Below are positions 28,045 through 37,557 of a DNA stretch of 64,000 nt, one piece after another. A model generated the notes under the pieces. It was not told the origin of the DNA and made no database searches. It saw only the letters and a list, made by a program, of their open reading frames with translations. Source of the DNA: Paraburkholderia sp. CNPSo 3274 (lineage in GTDB: Bacteria; Pseudomonadota; Gammaproteobacteria; Burkholderiales; Burkholderiaceae). Position 1 is the first letter of the stretch. Every line of letters starts with the position of its first letter. The position numbers and the translations under genes were made by a program. Location: the NCBI RefSeq assembly GCF_024206475.1, contig NZ_JAMBPR010000015.1:62001-126000 (forward strand), written 5' to 3'.

Positions 28045-29116
28045 GAGAGAGGAAAGGCGAGAGATAAGTGAACACGCGCTGTGCGAGCCAGTCGCTGCGG
28101 CCGGGGAACGGTCCCGTCATGAAGCCGACGTGGCCGCCGTGCGCGGGCTGATCGAGTTCGACGGCGGCGCTCACTTCGTGGCGCGCGGGCAGCGCGCGGC
28201 CCGGCAGGAACGGATCGTTGCGCGCGTTCAGAATGAGCGTGGGGACGGCGATTTCGCCGAGTTTCGGGCGGATCGTCGCCTGGGTGTAGTAGTCGTGGGT
28301 GTCGCGAAAACCGTGCAGCGGCGCCGTCACGACATTGTCGAATTCGTACATCGTGCGGCTGGCGAGGACGGCTTGCGCATCGAAAAGGCCGGGGTACTGC
28401 TCGAGTTTCTGGAGCGCCTTCGCCTTCAGCGTCTTCAGGAAGCTGCGCGTGTAGACCATGCCGAAGCCCTGCGTCAGCATTTCGCTGCCGGCATGCACGT
28501 CGAGCGGCGTGGAGATCGCGGCGGCGGCCGCGACGATCGCGGCGTCTTCGCGACGCTGCGCGAGCCAGTGCAGCAGCACGTTGCCGCCGAGCGACACGCC
28601 CGCGACGACGAGTGGTCCTGCGTGGCGGGCGGCAAAGCGGCGCAGCACCCAATCGGCTTCGGCGGAATCGGCGAGATGGTAGAAGCGCGGCAGCAGGTTC
28701 AATGGACCGCTGCAGCTGCGAAAGTGGGGGATTGCCGCATGCCAGCCGCGCGCGTGCGCGGCGGCAGCGAGCGCGCGCGCGTAGTGGGAACTCGAGCCGC
28801 CTTCCAGGCCGTGGAACAGGACGAAAAGCGGGGCGTTGCGGACGTTGTGTGAATCCGCACCGGCATGCTTGCCGTCCAGCCAGTCCACTTCGATGAAGTC
28901 GCCATCTGGTGTGTCCCAGCGCTCGCGCCGGTAGGCGGGCGCGGGCAGGCGCGAGAAGAGCGCCGGCACAATGGTCTGGATGTGCGCACCGGGCAGCCAG
29001 AACGGCGCGCGGTAGTCGTTGTCGTAGTTGGCGCCGAGCAGGGCAGTCTGGGCCTCGAGCGCGGCCGCGACGCGGGCTGCCTCGCCGGGCCTGCTGGTGT
29101 CGTCGGTCGTACTCAT
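28037..29116 (-). CDS. YheT-family alpha/beta hydrolase
   Basis: 359 aa. The N-terminus has the YheT signature PFWLPGAHIQTIVPAL. The nucleophile elbow is Ser in GVSLGGN, with FHGLEGGSSSHYAR as the oxyanion region; Asp in NARNDPFLP and His in AHGGHVGF complete a catalytic triad. Related enzymes are carboxylesterases acting on short acyl esters, but the physiological substrate is unknown. It is in an operon between an NTF2-like gene (27-base gap) and an overlapping hypothetical gene. Confidence 0.9.
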   Translation of the reverse strand: MSTTDDTSRPGEAARVAAALEAQTALLGANYDNDYRAPFWLPGAHIQTIVPALFSRLPAPAYRRERWDTPDGDFIEVDWLDGKHAGADSHNVRNAPLFVLFHGLEGGSSSHYARALAAAAHARGWHAAIPHFRSCSGPLNLLPRFYHLADSAEADWVLRRFAARHAGPLVVAGVSLGGNVLLHWLAQRREDAAIVAAAAAISTPLDVHAGSEMLTQGFGMVYTRSFLKTLKAKALQKLEQYPGLFDAQAVLASRTMYEFDNVVTAPLHGFRDTHDYYTQATIRPKLGEIAVPTLILNARNDPFLPGRALPARHEVSAAVELDQPAHGGHVGFMTGPFPGRSDWLAQRVFTYLSPFLSHG

Positions 29117-29143
29117 TACTGCCCCCTGCTTTGCGCCCTTATA

Positions 29144-29590
29144 TCAGTGCAGCGCGCCCTGGCCGTGGCGCAATTTGGCCGAGAACTGGGTGGCTGCGTC
29201 GTCGGGCATGCGGCTCGCGTGAATGTGCGCAATGCGCCACTCGCCGCGCTCGTGAACCATCACGTAGGTCGTGAAGACCATGGTGGGAATCGCGCTGGGA
29301 TCGACCGGGCGGTGCGCTTCCACGATCGCGTAGACCACGGTGCCGAGGCTGTCGTACACGCGGATGTCGAGCGGCTCGATTGACACCGGCGCCGCTTCGA
29401 GCTGCGCGGCGAGGCCCGAGCGGATGCTCGACAGGCCGTGCAGATGCGCACCTTCCGCCGTGATGCAGCTCACGAACTCTTCATCGATCCACAGACCCAT
29501 CAAGCTGTCGATGTTGACTTCCGCGACGGCCTGGTAGTACGCGTTGAGGGTGTCCGCGGCGGCTTCGAAGATGTGGGCAAAACGTGGCAT
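29144..29590 (-). CDS. NTF2-like / SnoaL-like domain protein
   Basis: A 148-aa cone-shaped alpha+beta protein by motif: helical start (FEAAADTLNAYYQAVAEVNIDSLMGLWIDEEFVSCI), then strands ending in TYVMVHERGEWRIAHIHAS, which is typical of nuclear-transport-factor-2-like folds. These bind small ligands or act as enzymes, and no function can be assigned here. The start at 29590 matches the fold's first helix; a longer frame to 29827 encodes Arg-rich sequence and is rejected. First gene of the three-gene leftward operon. Confidence 0.82.
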   Translation of the reverse strand: MPRFAHIFEAAADTLNAYYQAVAEVNIDSLMGLWIDEEFVSCITAEGAHLHGLSSIRSGLAAQLEAAPVSIEPLDIRVYDSLGTVVYAIVEAHRPVDPSAIPTMVFTTYVMVHERGEWRIAHIHASRMPDDAATQFSAKLRHGQGALH

Positions 29591-29912
29591 GGCTCGTTGG
29601 TCTTGTGCGCTCGGTGTTGCACTCTGCGTGTACCTGGGCGCGGGTTGGCGATTGATCGGTTGCGTCGCTTCGCGGTTGTCGCTGCGTGCCGCGCGTTTGC
29701 CGCGAGCATGCCGCTTTCGCGAGACAGGCCTGTGACGTGCTCCGATGCGGCGCTTCGGTCCCTCCCGCGCCTCGATGCCTCTATTGGGCGCGCGCAACGC
29801 GCATGGCGTCCGTTGCGTAACGCACATCCATTTGTGTGCGCGATGTTTTCAGCGTGGCAGGCGGCACATAGCCGCCTAACGCAGCCTAACGCCGCCTGGC
29901 GATGCTCAATGC
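29591..29912. other. Intergenic region after waaF
   Basis: 322 bases without a convincing gene. It contains the promoter of the NTF2-like gene and, near waaF, two hairpins: CGCACA/TGTGCG at 29821-29840, and AGGCGGC-ACATA-GCCGCCT at 29859-29877. The second overlaps three imperfect 10-bp tandem repeats (GCCGCCTAAC type, 29871-29900). The hairpins may end the waaF transcript. Confidence 0.5.
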
Positions 29913-30938
29913 TTATCGCTGCCCGAGCAGCATGCCGCGCAGATCGCCGAAAACCTGCTCCGGGCTCAGTTCGCGCAGGCAGTTCAGATGCCCAAGCGGA
30001 CACTCGCGCGCAAAGCAGGGACTACATTCGAGATGCAGCCATTGTACCTTTGCAAGCTCGGACAAGGGCGGCGTGTGGCGCGGATCCGTCGAACCGTACA
30101 GCGCGACGAGCGGCCGGCGCAGCGCGGCGGCCACGTGCATCAGGCCCGAATCGTTGGTCACCACGGCGTTCGCGCGCGAGATCAGCGCGCACGCCTCGCC
30201 GAGCGCGGTCTGCCCGCAGAGGTTGCGCACGTTCGGCGCGCGATCGGCAATGGCCTGGGCGAGCGGGGCGTCCTTCGGCGAGCCGAGCGCGATGATCTGC
30301 GTGTACGGGAATGACTGACCCACCATCTTCGCGAGTGCCGCGAAATGCTCGGGCGGCCAGCGCTTGGCAGGGCCGTACTCGGCGCCGGGGCAGAACACGA
30401 GCAGCGGCACACGCGTATCGAGATTGAAGCGCGCCGACACACGCGACGCCTCGTTCGGGTCCGACTCGAGGCGCGGCATCGGCAGGTCGTCCGGCACGGT
30501 CGCGCCGGGCGCGTAGGCGAGCGCGGCGTAGTGCCCGACCATCGGCGCTCGCTCGTCCTTCGGCGGATTCGCATGGCGCACGTTCAAGAGGCCGTAGCGG
30601 TTCTCGCCCGTGTAGCCAATGCGCAGCCCGATATTGGCGAGCCACGGGATCAGCGCGGACTTGAGTGAATTGGGCAGCACGTAGGCGGCGTCATAACGCT
30701 CGGTGCGCAAATCGCCCGCCAGTTGCCAGCGGCGCAGCAGTTGCAGCTTGCCGTGGCCGAGGTCGGTGGCGTAGACGTCGCGGATCTCGGGCATGCGCTC
30801 GAGCACGGGCGCAACCCAGGTTGGCGCGAGCGCATCGATCTGAATGCGCGGGTGCAGTTTCACGAGCCGCGAAAAAAGCGGCTGCGCCATCAGTGCGTCA
30901 CCGATCCAGTTCGGTGCGATTACCAGCGCGCGGCGCAT
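29913..30938 (-). CDS. waaF: ADP-heptose:LPS heptosyltransferase II
   Basis: 341 aa, a GT-B glycosyltransferase of family GT9 that adds the second heptose to the LPS inner core on the cytoplasmic side of the inner membrane. The start MRRALVIAPNWIGDALMAQPLF is characteristic of WaaF. The C-terminal half has CPGAEYGPAKRWPPEHFA, a donor-binding block, and NDSGLMHVAAALRRPLVALYGSTDP. It lies after ilvE and a zinc-finger gene, and is probably cotranscribed or read from the 208-base gap upstream. Confidence 0.95.
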   Translation of the reverse strand: MRRALVIAPNWIGDALMAQPLFSRLVKLHPRIQIDALAPTWVAPVLERMPEIRDVYATDLGHGKLQLLRRWQLAGDLRTERYDAAYVLPNSLKSALIPWLANIGLRIGYTGENRYGLLNVRHANPPKDERAPMVGHYAALAYAPGATVPDDLPMPRLESDPNEASRVSARFNLDTRVPLLVFCPGAEYGPAKRWPPEHFAALAKMVGQSFPYTQIIALGSPKDAPLAQAIADRAPNVRNLCGQTALGEACALISRANAVVTNDSGLMHVAAALRRPLVALYGSTDPRHTPPLSELAKVQWLHLECSPCFARECPLGHLNCLRELSPEQVFGDLRGMLLGQR

Positions 30939-31100
30939 CAGGAGTCAGGTTCCGGAGAGGGTGAAGGTTGCACGTGCGGCGCGCCCGCCTGGGGTCGGCT
31001 CGAGGCCGGCTTGGGGGCGATCAGGCCGCGCGCGAAACACGGTTGGGAAAATGGCGACGAGCCGCGCGCCGGTGAACGGGCGGCGGCAAGACGTATAGAC

Positions 31101-31124
31101 GCGCCGCCGTTCGCACGGCGGCGC
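31101..31124 (-). terminator. GC-rich stem-loop after the zinc-finger gene
   Basis: GCGCCGCCGT-TCGC-ACGGCGGCGC, a perfect 10-bp stem with a tight TCGC loop, 22 bases beyond the zinc-finger gene stop. No U-run follows on the minus strand, so it may stabilise a 3' end rather than terminate. Confidence 0.5.
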
Positions 31125-31146
31125 GCCGCGAGTGAGGCGAAACGCG

Positions 31147-31341
31147 TCAGTGGCCGTGGACGACCTCGCCCGCGCGCAGCTTGTAACGCGTGCTGCAGTA
31201 CGGGCACTTCGCTTCGCCGTGCGTCACGTCGAGGAACACGCGCGGGTGGTTGCTCCAGCGCGGCATCGACGGATTCGGGCAGTAAGCGGGCAGATCCTTG
31301 GCCGAAAGTTCGACCAGCGGCATTTCCTTGATTTCGCTCAT
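31147..31341 (-). CDS. Zinc-finger domain protein (zf-CHCC, NDUFS6-like)
   Basis: 64 aa. Cys in LPAYCPNPSMPRWSNHPRVFL, and His and Cys in THGEAKCPYCSTRYKL, give the Cys-His-Cys-Cys zinc site of the zf-CHCC family, shared with a mitochondrial complex I accessory subunit. The bacterial role is not known. The start MSEIKEMPLV at 31341 fits the family. It lies 60 bases after ilvE and is probably in the same transcript. Confidence 0.88.
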   Translation of the reverse strand: MSEIKEMPLVELSAKDLPAYCPNPSMPRWSNHPRVFLDVTHGEAKCPYCSTRYKLRAGEVVHGH

Positions 31342-31401
31342 GAGGACGATTCTCTGTGTAGCTGTGAGGGCCGGGCGAAGGTTCGCCCGCACCTTTATTT
31401 C

Positions 31402-32325
31402 TTAGACCTTCGCGAGCCAGTGCGCGTACTTCTCGTTCTTGCCCGAAACCACGTCGAAGAAGGCCGATTGCAGCTTCTCCGTGAGCGGGCCGCGCGAGCC
31501 GCTGCCGATGGTGCGGTTGTCGAGCTCGCGGATCGGCGTGACTTCGGCGGCGGTGCCGGTGAAGAACGCTTCGTCGCAGGTGTACACCTCGTCACGCGTG
31601 ATGCGCTTCTCGATCACAGGAATGCCCATGTCGCGTGCGAGCGTGATGACCGTGTCGCGCGTGATGCCGTCGAGGCACGACGCGAGGTCCGGCGTGTACA
31701 GCTTGCCGTTGTTCACGAGGAAGAAGTTCTCGCCCGAGCCTTCCGAGACATAGCCGTCCACGTCGAGCAGGAGCGCTTCGTCGTAGCCGTCGGCGGTGGC
31801 TTCCTGGTTGGCGAGGATCGAGTTCACGTACCAGCCCGAAGCCTTGGCGCGCACCATCGACACGTTCACGTGATGGCGCGTGAACGACGACGTCTTCACG
31901 CGGATGCCCTTGGCGAGGCCGTCTTCGCCGAGATAGGCGCCCCACGGCCACGCGGCGATGGCCACGTGAATGGTGTTGCCCTTGGCCGAAACGCCGAGCT
32001 TTTCCGAGCCGACCCAGATGATCGGGCGGATGTAGCACGACTCGAGCTTGTTCGCGCGCACGACTTCGAGCTGTGCGTCGGCGAGCGTCTTCGCGTCGAA
32101 CGGCACGTCCATCTGGAAGATCTTGGCCGAGTTGAGCAGACGCTTGGTGTGCTCGGCGAGGCGGAAGATGGCGGTGCTGCCGTCGGCGGTCTTGTAGGCG
32201 CGTACGCCTTCGAAAACACCCATGCCGTAGTGCAGCGTGTGGGTCAGCACGTGAATGTTGGCGTCGCGCCAATCAATCAGCTTGCCGTCCATCCAGATCT
32301 TGCCGTCGCGGTCGGCCATTGACAT
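31402..32325 (-). CDS. ilvE: Branched-chain amino acid aminotransferase
   Basis: 307 aa, a PLP fold-type IV transaminase for Leu, Ile and Val. HTLHYGMGVFEGVRAY, RLLNSAKIFQMDVPF and the later EGSGENFFLV motif with GITRDTVITLA and VTPIRELDNR follow IlvE closely. The Lys that binds PLP falls in the GYDEALLLD-preceding helix region (HVNVSMVRAKASGWYVNSI). ATG 32325 has GGAG upstream. The next downstream gene is the zinc-finger gene. Confidence 0.96.
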   Translation of the reverse strand: MSMADRDGKIWMDGKLIDWRDANIHVLTHTLHYGMGVFEGVRAYKTADGSTAIFRLAEHTKRLLNSAKIFQMDVPFDAKTLADAQLEVVRANKLESCYIRPIIWVGSEKLGVSAKGNTIHVAIAAWPWGAYLGEDGLAKGIRVKTSSFTRHHVNVSMVRAKASGWYVNSILANQEATADGYDEALLLDVDGYVSEGSGENFFLVNNGKLYTPDLASCLDGITRDTVITLARDMGIPVIEKRITRDEVYTCDEAFFTGTAAEVTPIRELDNRTIGSGSRGPLTEKLQSAFFDVVSGKNEKYAHWLAKV

Positions 32326-32820
32326 ACGATTCTCCAGACAAGTGCAGTAAATATCGGGCTTATACAGTGAGCTTCGCCGCATGCAGCGTGGCTGCGGTTG
32401 GCAAAGACGATTATTTTAGCGTCATTTGATGCCTCCCAGCGCGCCCGCGGGCGCGTGGGGCGGGCTGTTGGGGCGATTTTAGGGGCGCTTGGCGCAGTTT
32501 CCGGCCGAATTTTTTTCAGGCTGAGCGCGTGCTGCAACGCAGCAAATCGTGCGAACGCCCGCCCGGCGAGCAGCGTCTGCCCAAATACGGGAGATTCGCC
32601 TGGACACGTCTCAGATCGTCCTGGCTATCAGCTAAAATACCGATCTCGCAATTCGATGCCGGCTCGTGCCAGCGACGAGCAGCGACATGGAGCCGCGACC
32701 CGAGACAGCGTCAAACCGGATCCCGCGCCGTGCCGTTGAGCACGTCTTGCCGCGCCAAAATAAGGCCCGCGGCGCCGCATCGCCTTGCCACCGCCTTCCC
32801 ACCATCAAGATGACACGCCC
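32326..32820. other. Divergent promoter region between ilvE and pgk
   Basis: 495 bases with no convincing gene. It holds a perfect 16-bp GC palindrome (CGCGCCCGCGGGCGCG, about 32440-32455), T-rich stretches, and a TAAAAT -10-like box at 32633-32638 facing pgk. Confidence 0.5.
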
Positions 32821-34020
32821 ATGAACAAGGTTCTGCGTCTTTCCGATCTGATCTCCGAAGGCAAATTGAAGGGCAAGCGCGTATTCATCCGCGCCGACCT
32901 GAACGTGCCGCAGGACGACAACGGCAACATTACCGAAGACACCCGCGTGCGCGCCTCCGTGCCGGCCATCAGGGCTGCACTCGACGCCGGCGCGGCCGTC
33001 ATGGTCACCTCGCACCTGGGCCGCCCGACCGAAGGCGAATTCAAGCCCGAAGACTCGCTCGCGCCGGTCGCGAAGCGCCTCGCCGAGCTGCTTGGCCGCG
33101 ACGTGCCGCTGGTTGCGAACTGGGTTGAAAACGGCGTGAACGTCGAGCCGGGCAACGTGGTTCTGCTCGAAAACTGCCGCGTCAACAAGGGCGAGAAGAA
33201 GAACTCGGACGAGCTTTCGCAAAAGATGGCGAAGCTCTGCGATATCTACGTAAATGACGCGTTCGGCACCGCCCACCGCGCCGAAGCCACAACCTACGGC
33301 ATCGCGAAGTACGCGAGCGTCGCCTGCGCGGGTCCGCTGCTCGCGGCCGAACTCGACGCCCTCGGCAAGGCGCTCGGCGCACCCAAGCGCCCGCTCGTCG
33401 CGATCGTGGCGGGCTCGAAGGTCTCGACCAAGCTCACCATCCTCAAGTCGCTGGCCGAGAAGGTCGACCAGCTGATCGTGGGCGGCGGCATTGCCAACAC
33501 GTTCATGCTGGCCGCGGGTCTGAAGATCGGCAAGTCGCTTGCCGAAGTGGATCTCGTGGACGATGCTAAGGCCATCATCGACGCGGCGCGCGCGCGCGGC
33601 GCATCGGTGCCGATCCCGACCGACGTCGTGACCGCCAAGGAATTCTCGTCGACGGCCAGGGCCGAGACGAAGAACGTGGCCGACGTGGCCGACGACGACA
33701 TGATCCTCGACATCGGCCCCGTCACCGCCAACGCGCTCGCGGCGCAACTCGCGCAAGCCGGCACGATCGTGTGGAACGGCCCGGTCGGCGTGTTCGAATT
33801 CGACCAGTTTGGCAACGGCACGAAAACGCTCGCAGACGCCATTGCCAGTTCGGGCGCGTTCTCGATCGCCGGCGGCGGCGACACGCTCGCAGCCATCGCG
33901 AAGTACAACCTTGCCGACAAGGTCAGCTATATCTCCACCGGCGGCGGCGCCTTCCTCGAGTTCCTCGAAGGCAAGAAGCTGCCGGCGGTCGAAGTGCTCG
34001 AAACGCGGGCGGCTGGTTAA
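32821..34020 (+). CDS. pgk: Phosphoglycerate kinase
   Basis: 399 aa, full length. It transfers phosphate between 1,3-bisphosphoglycerate and ADP in glycolysis and gluconeogenesis. [13 protein letters not shown] near the N-terminus, TSHLGRP, and the nucleotide site GGGDTLAAI close to the C-terminus are intact. The start [10 protein letters not shown] follows the intergenic region; a Met twelve codons earlier is less likely. It begins a glycolytic run with pyk and fba. Confidence 0.98.
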   Translation: MNKVLRLSDLISEGKLKGKRVFIRADLNVPQDDNGNITEDTRVRASVPAIRAALDAGAAVMVTSHLGRPTEGEFKPEDSLAPVAKRLAELLGRDVPLVANWVENGVNVEPGNVVLLENCRVNKGEKKNSDELSQKMAKLCDIYVNDAFGTAHRAEATTYGIAKYASVACAGPLLAAELDALGKALGAPKRPLVAIVAGSKVSTKLTILKSLAEKVDQLIVGGGIANTFMLAAGLKIGKSLAEVDLVDDAKAIIDAARARGASVPIPTDVVTAKEFSSTARAETKNVADVADDDMILDIGPVTANALAAQLAQAGTIVWNGPVGVFEFDQFGNGTKTLADAIASSGAFSIAGGGDTLAAIAKYNLADKVSYISTGGGAFLEFLEGKKLPAVEVLETRAAG

Positions 34021-34464
34021 GTGGCGCCGCGAGTCCCGGGCGCGAAGTCGGCAAGAGCCGCCGCCATGAGCAAACTTCCTCGTGCAAGCGCACAGAAGTC
34101 GCGCAGCGCAGCCGGGGCCGCAGCAAAACCGAAGGGGCGCGCAGCGCCCCAGGCAGATACGGATAAGGCGAGGGCGCACGCGACGCCCACCGCCGCTGCC
34201 GAAATGGACATTGCGGCGACGCAGTCGACTGCTGAATCGACAGCCGCACAGAATCCGACAGGGCGCACAGCCACGCCCGCATCGAATACAACTACGCATG
34301 TAGAAAGCGCCGCAGCGGCTCATGTGAGCCCCGCAGCGCCCTCCAAGAAAGCGACGCCGGGTACACCCGGTGCGCGTTCCGGCGCATCCGCACCCGCGGC
34401 GCAGCCGGCCAGCACTTCTCGCAGCAACGGTTTTCCCAGCGATCCTATCCAGACGAGGAGACTC
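34021..34464 (+). other. In-frame open low-complexity stretch between pgk and pyk
   Basis: 444 bases with no stop in the pyk frame, beginning directly after the pgk TAA. The translation is rich in Ala, Thr, Pro, Ser and Lys (for example AAGAAAKPKGRAAPQ), with more A/T at third positions than the flanking genes. An ATG at 34066 lacks a good ribosome-binding site. It may be an unusual spacer, a leader peptide, or an N-terminal extension of Pyk; I favour a spacer. Confidence 0.4.
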
Positions 34465-35901
34465 ATGCATCGCGCCACCAAGATTGTCGCCACCATCGGT
34501 CCGGCTTCCAGCACGCCGGATATCCTGCTGAAAATGATCCGCGCAGGACTGGACGTGGTGCGCCTCAACTTTTCGCACGGCACCGCCGACGACCACCGTC
34601 AGCGTGCTGAAATGGTGCGGGACTGCGCCCGCCAGGCTGGCCGCGAAGTCGCGATCATGGCGGACCTGCAAGGCCCGAAGATTCGCGTCGGCAAATTCGA
34701 GAACGGCAAGACGACGCTCGAGCCGGGCCATCCCTTTATCCTCGACGCCGAATGCGAACTCGGCAATGACGAGCGCGTCGGTCTCGACTACAAGGACCTG
34801 CCGCGCGACCTGAAGCCGGGCGACATCTTGTTGCTCAACGACGGCTTGATCGTGCTCGACGTTTCGCGCGTGATCGGCAGCGAGATTCATACGGTCGTGC
34901 GCGTGGGCGGCGACCTGTCGAACAACAAGGGCATCAACCGCCAGGGCGGCGGCCTGACGGCGCCCGCGCTCACCGCGAAGGACATGGAAGACATCCGCAC
35001 GGCCATGTCGCTGGGCGCGGACTTCGTCGCCGTGTCGTTCCCGAAGAACGCCACCGACATGGAAATGGCGCGCCAGCTCGCGAACATCGCGGGCGCGCCG
35101 TACGGCATCAAGCCGAAGATGATCGCGAAGATCGAGCGCGCCGAAGCGATTCCGGCGCTGCAGGAAATTCTCGATTCGTCGGACGGCATCATGGTCGCGC
35201 GTGGCGACCTGGCCGTGGAAGTGGGCAATGCCGCCGTGCCGGCGCTGCAAAAGCGCATGATCCGCATGGCGCGTGACTCGAACAAGCTCGTCATCACGGC
35301 CACGCAGATGATGGAGTCGATGATCCACGCGCCGGTGCCCACGCGCGCCGAAGTCTCGGACGTCGCCAACGCTGTGCTCGACGGCACGGACGCGGTGATG
35401 CTCTCGGCCGAATCGGCGGCGGGCAAGTACCCGGTGCAGACCATCGAGGCCATGGCAGCGATCTGTCTGGAAGCGGAGAAGTCGGAGCAATCCGAGCTGG
35501 ACAAGGACTTCCTCGACCGCACCTTCACCCGCATCGACCAGTCGATCGCCATGGGCGCGCTCTTCACGGCCTACCACCTGGGCGCGAAGGCGATCGTCGC
35601 GCTCACGGAGTCGGGCTCGACCGCGCTGTGGATGTCGCGTCACTGGACCCATGTGCCGATCTTCGCGCTCACGCCGCGCGCGGGCAGCGAGCGCGCCATG
35701 TCGCTCTACCGCAATGTCACGCCGCTGCACCTCGACACGAGCAGTGACCGCGACACGGCGCTGCAGCAAGCCATCGAGGTGGTGGTGAGCAAGGGCTATG
35801 CGTCGCGCGGCGACATGGTCGTGCTGACCGTGGGCGAGCCGATGGGGCAGCCGGGCGGCACGAACACGCTGAAAATCGTGCGCGTGGGCGACGTACTGTA
35901 A
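34465..35901 (+). CDS. pyk: Pyruvate kinase
   Basis: 478 aa. It converts phosphoenolpyruvate and ADP to pyruvate and ATP. The start MHRATKIVATIGPAS carries the conserved N-terminal motif and has GAGGAG upstream. KPKMIAKIERAEA holds the catalytic Lys and Glu; GIMVARGDLAVE and TATQMMESM follow, and the C-terminal domain has ALTESGSTALWMS. The frame is open back to the pgk stop, but homology begins at this ATG. Confidence 0.97.
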   Translation: MHRATKIVATIGPASSTPDILLKMIRAGLDVVRLNFSHGTADDHRQRAEMVRDCARQAGREVAIMADLQGPKIRVGKFENGKTTLEPGHPFILDAECELGNDERVGLDYKDLPRDLKPGDILLLNDGLIVLDVSRVIGSEIHTVVRVGGDLSNNKGINRQGGGLTAPALTAKDMEDIRTAMSLGADFVAVSFPKNATDMEMARQLANIAGAPYGIKPKMIAKIERAEAIPALQEILDSSDGIMVARGDLAVEVGNAAVPALQKRMIRMARDSNKLVITATQMMESMIHAPVPTRAEVSDVANAVLDGTDAVMLSAESAAGKYPVQTIEAMAAICLEAEKSEQSELDKDFLDRTFTRIDQSIAMGALFTAYHLGAKAIVALTESGSTALWMSRHWTHVPIFALTPRAGSERAMSLYRNVTPLHLDTSSDRDTALQQAIEVVVSKGYASRGDMVVLTVGEPMGQPGGTNTLKIVRVGDVL

Positions 35902-36284
35902 TTTCGCGGCGATTTTTTTCGCTTTATTTTCGCGACTCCCGAAAATAAATGCGGTCGGCGCCGACTGGTATCGCACTGGTATCAGATCGGCGCCAGATCG
36001 GTGTCATTTAGACGCCTTTTCCCCGCAATTGCAGCCGGTACGCCGTAGAAGCGGCGCGCGGGCTGTCAACTCTTTTTGCACCTTCTCGCGGTTTTGACGC
36101 TCCGATACGCCAATTTCATGCCAGTTACGTGCCTGGCGCCGGGAACGCACTCGCTTCGCGATAAAATCACGCCATCGAGCCCGCGGCAGGTCACGCGGGC
36201 GGCGGCTGCCAGGCCGCCCTCGACCGGCTGCGCAAGACAGTCGGCGGCAGAAGAAATTCGTTTCAAATCAAAGGAGTAGCAACA
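35902..36284. other. Promoter region before fba
   Basis: 383 bases, no gene seen. It contains a T7 run, an AT-rich hairpin at 35923-35949, a short direct repeat (ACTGGTATC twice, about 35967-35984) and an AAGGAG ribosome-binding site at its end. Confidence 0.55.
35923..35949 (+). terminator. AT-rich stem-loop after pyk
   Basis: TTTATTTTCG-CGACTCC-CGAAAATAAA, a perfect 10-bp stem 22 bases after the pyk stop. It is unusually AT-rich for this genome, and a T7 run precedes it instead of following it. A probable 3' end structure, weak as a classical terminator. Confidence 0.5.
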
Positions 36285-37349
36285 ATGCCTCTCGTATCAA
36301 TGCGTCAACTGCTCGACCACGCGGCTGAACACGGTTATGGCCTGCCGGCGTTCAACGTGAACAACCTGGAACAGGTCCAGGCGATCATGGAAGCAGCGAA
36401 CCAGGTCGGTTCGCCGGTGATCATGCAGGCATCGGCCGGCGCGCGTAAGTATGCGGGTGAGCCCTTCCTGCGCCACCTGATCGAAGCCGCGGTCGAGTCG
36501 TATCCGCATATTCCGGTCGTGATGCACCAGGACCACGGCCAGTCGCCGGCGGTCTGCATGGCGGCGATCCGCAGCGGCTTCACCAGCGTGATGATGGACG
36601 GTTCGCTCGAAGCCGACGGCAAGACGGTTGCATCGTACGAGTACAACGTCGAAGTTTCGCGCAAGGTCGTCGAAATGGCGCACTCGATCGGCGTGACGGT
36701 CGAAGCGGAACTGGGCGTGCTCGGTTCGCTGGAAACGATGAAGGGCGACAAGGAAGACGGTCACGGCGCCGAAGGCACCATGACGCGCGAGCAGCTCCTG
36801 ACGGACCCGGAGCAGGCCGCCGACTTCGTGAAGCTCACGCAGTGCGACGCGCTGGCCATCGCCATCGGCACTTCGCACGGCGCGTACAAGTTCTCCAAGA
36901 AGCCCACGGGCGACATTCTGTCGATCCAGCGCATCAAGGAAATCCACGCGCGCATTCCGAACACGCACCTCGTGATGCACGGTTCGTCGTCGGTGCCGCA
37001 GGAACTGCTGGCCGAGATCCGCGAATTCGGCGGCGACATGAAGGAAACGTACGGCGTGCCGGTGGAAGAGATCCAGGAAGGCATCCGTCACGGCGTGCGC
37101 AAGATCAACATCGACACCGACCTGCGCCTGGCGATCACGGGTGCGATCCGTCGCTATATGTATCAAAACCCGTCGAAGTTCGACCCGCGCGACTACCTGA
37201 AGCCGGCTCGCGAAGCCGCGAAGAAGGTGTGCGTGGACCGCTTCCTCGCGTTCGGCTGCGAAGGTCAGGCTGGCAAGATCAAGCCGGTTCCTTTGGACAT
37301 GATTGCCGGGAAGTACAAGTCGGGCGAACTCGCACAGATCGTTCGCTAA
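36285..37349 (+). CDS. fba: Class II fructose-bisphosphate aldolase
   Basis: 354 aa, a zinc-dependent aldolase (CbbA/FbaA type) that cleaves or forms fructose 1,6-bisphosphate. [22 protein letters not shown] starts the TIM barrel. VVMHQDHGQ supplies the catalytic Asp and zinc His; [10 protein letters not shown], then TSHGAYKF and MHGSSSVPQ, hold the remaining zinc and phosphate sites. AAGGAG precedes the ATG. Confidence 0.97.
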   Translation: MPLVSMRQLLDHAAEHGYGLPAFNVNNLEQVQAIMEAANQVGSPVIMQASAGARKYAGEPFLRHLIEAAVESYPHIPVVMHQDHGQSPAVCMAAIRSGFTSVMMDGSLEADGKTVASYEYNVEVSRKVVEMAHSIGVTVEAELGVLGSLETMKGDKEDGHGAEGTMTREQLLTDPEQAADFVKLTQCDALAIAIGTSHGAYKFSKKPTGDILSIQRIKEIHARIPNTHLVMHGSSSVPQELLAEIREFGGDMKETYGVPVEEIQEGIRHGVRKINIDTDLRLAITGAIRRYMYQNPSKFDPRDYLKPAREAAKKVCVDRFLAFGCEGQAGKIKPVPLDMIAGKYKSGELAQIVR

Positions 37350-37407
37350 GCGGGCTTCTGTGCCAGGCGCGCAGTTAGTCCGGACGCGCCTGAGTGGTAA
37401 AAAACAT

Positions 37408-37438
37408 CGCCGTTTCCGCCTGTTTTGGGGGAACGGCG
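37408..37438 (+). terminator. Possible fba terminator
   Basis: CGCCGTTTCC pairs with GGAACGGCG with one bulged base, followed by TTGGGCTTTTCT. A moderate hairpin 58 bases after the fba stop; the U-run is interrupted. Confidence 0.4.
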
Positions 37439-37557
37439 TTGGGCTTTTCTGGGAATTTTGGTTTACCCTCGCAATACCTTCAGAATTCCGGCGTCAGGTT
37501 CCATTGCAGGCCGGGGTTCCGCCTCCGTTTCGATTGTCCTTTTAGCGAATCACGACG

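Noticed and set aside
32632-35976. A very long minus-strand open frame of about 1114 codons opposite pgk and pyk
   Set aside because: It is the antisense image of two well-supported enzymes; its translation is Arg/His/Asp-rich without domains, as expected from high-GC coding bias.
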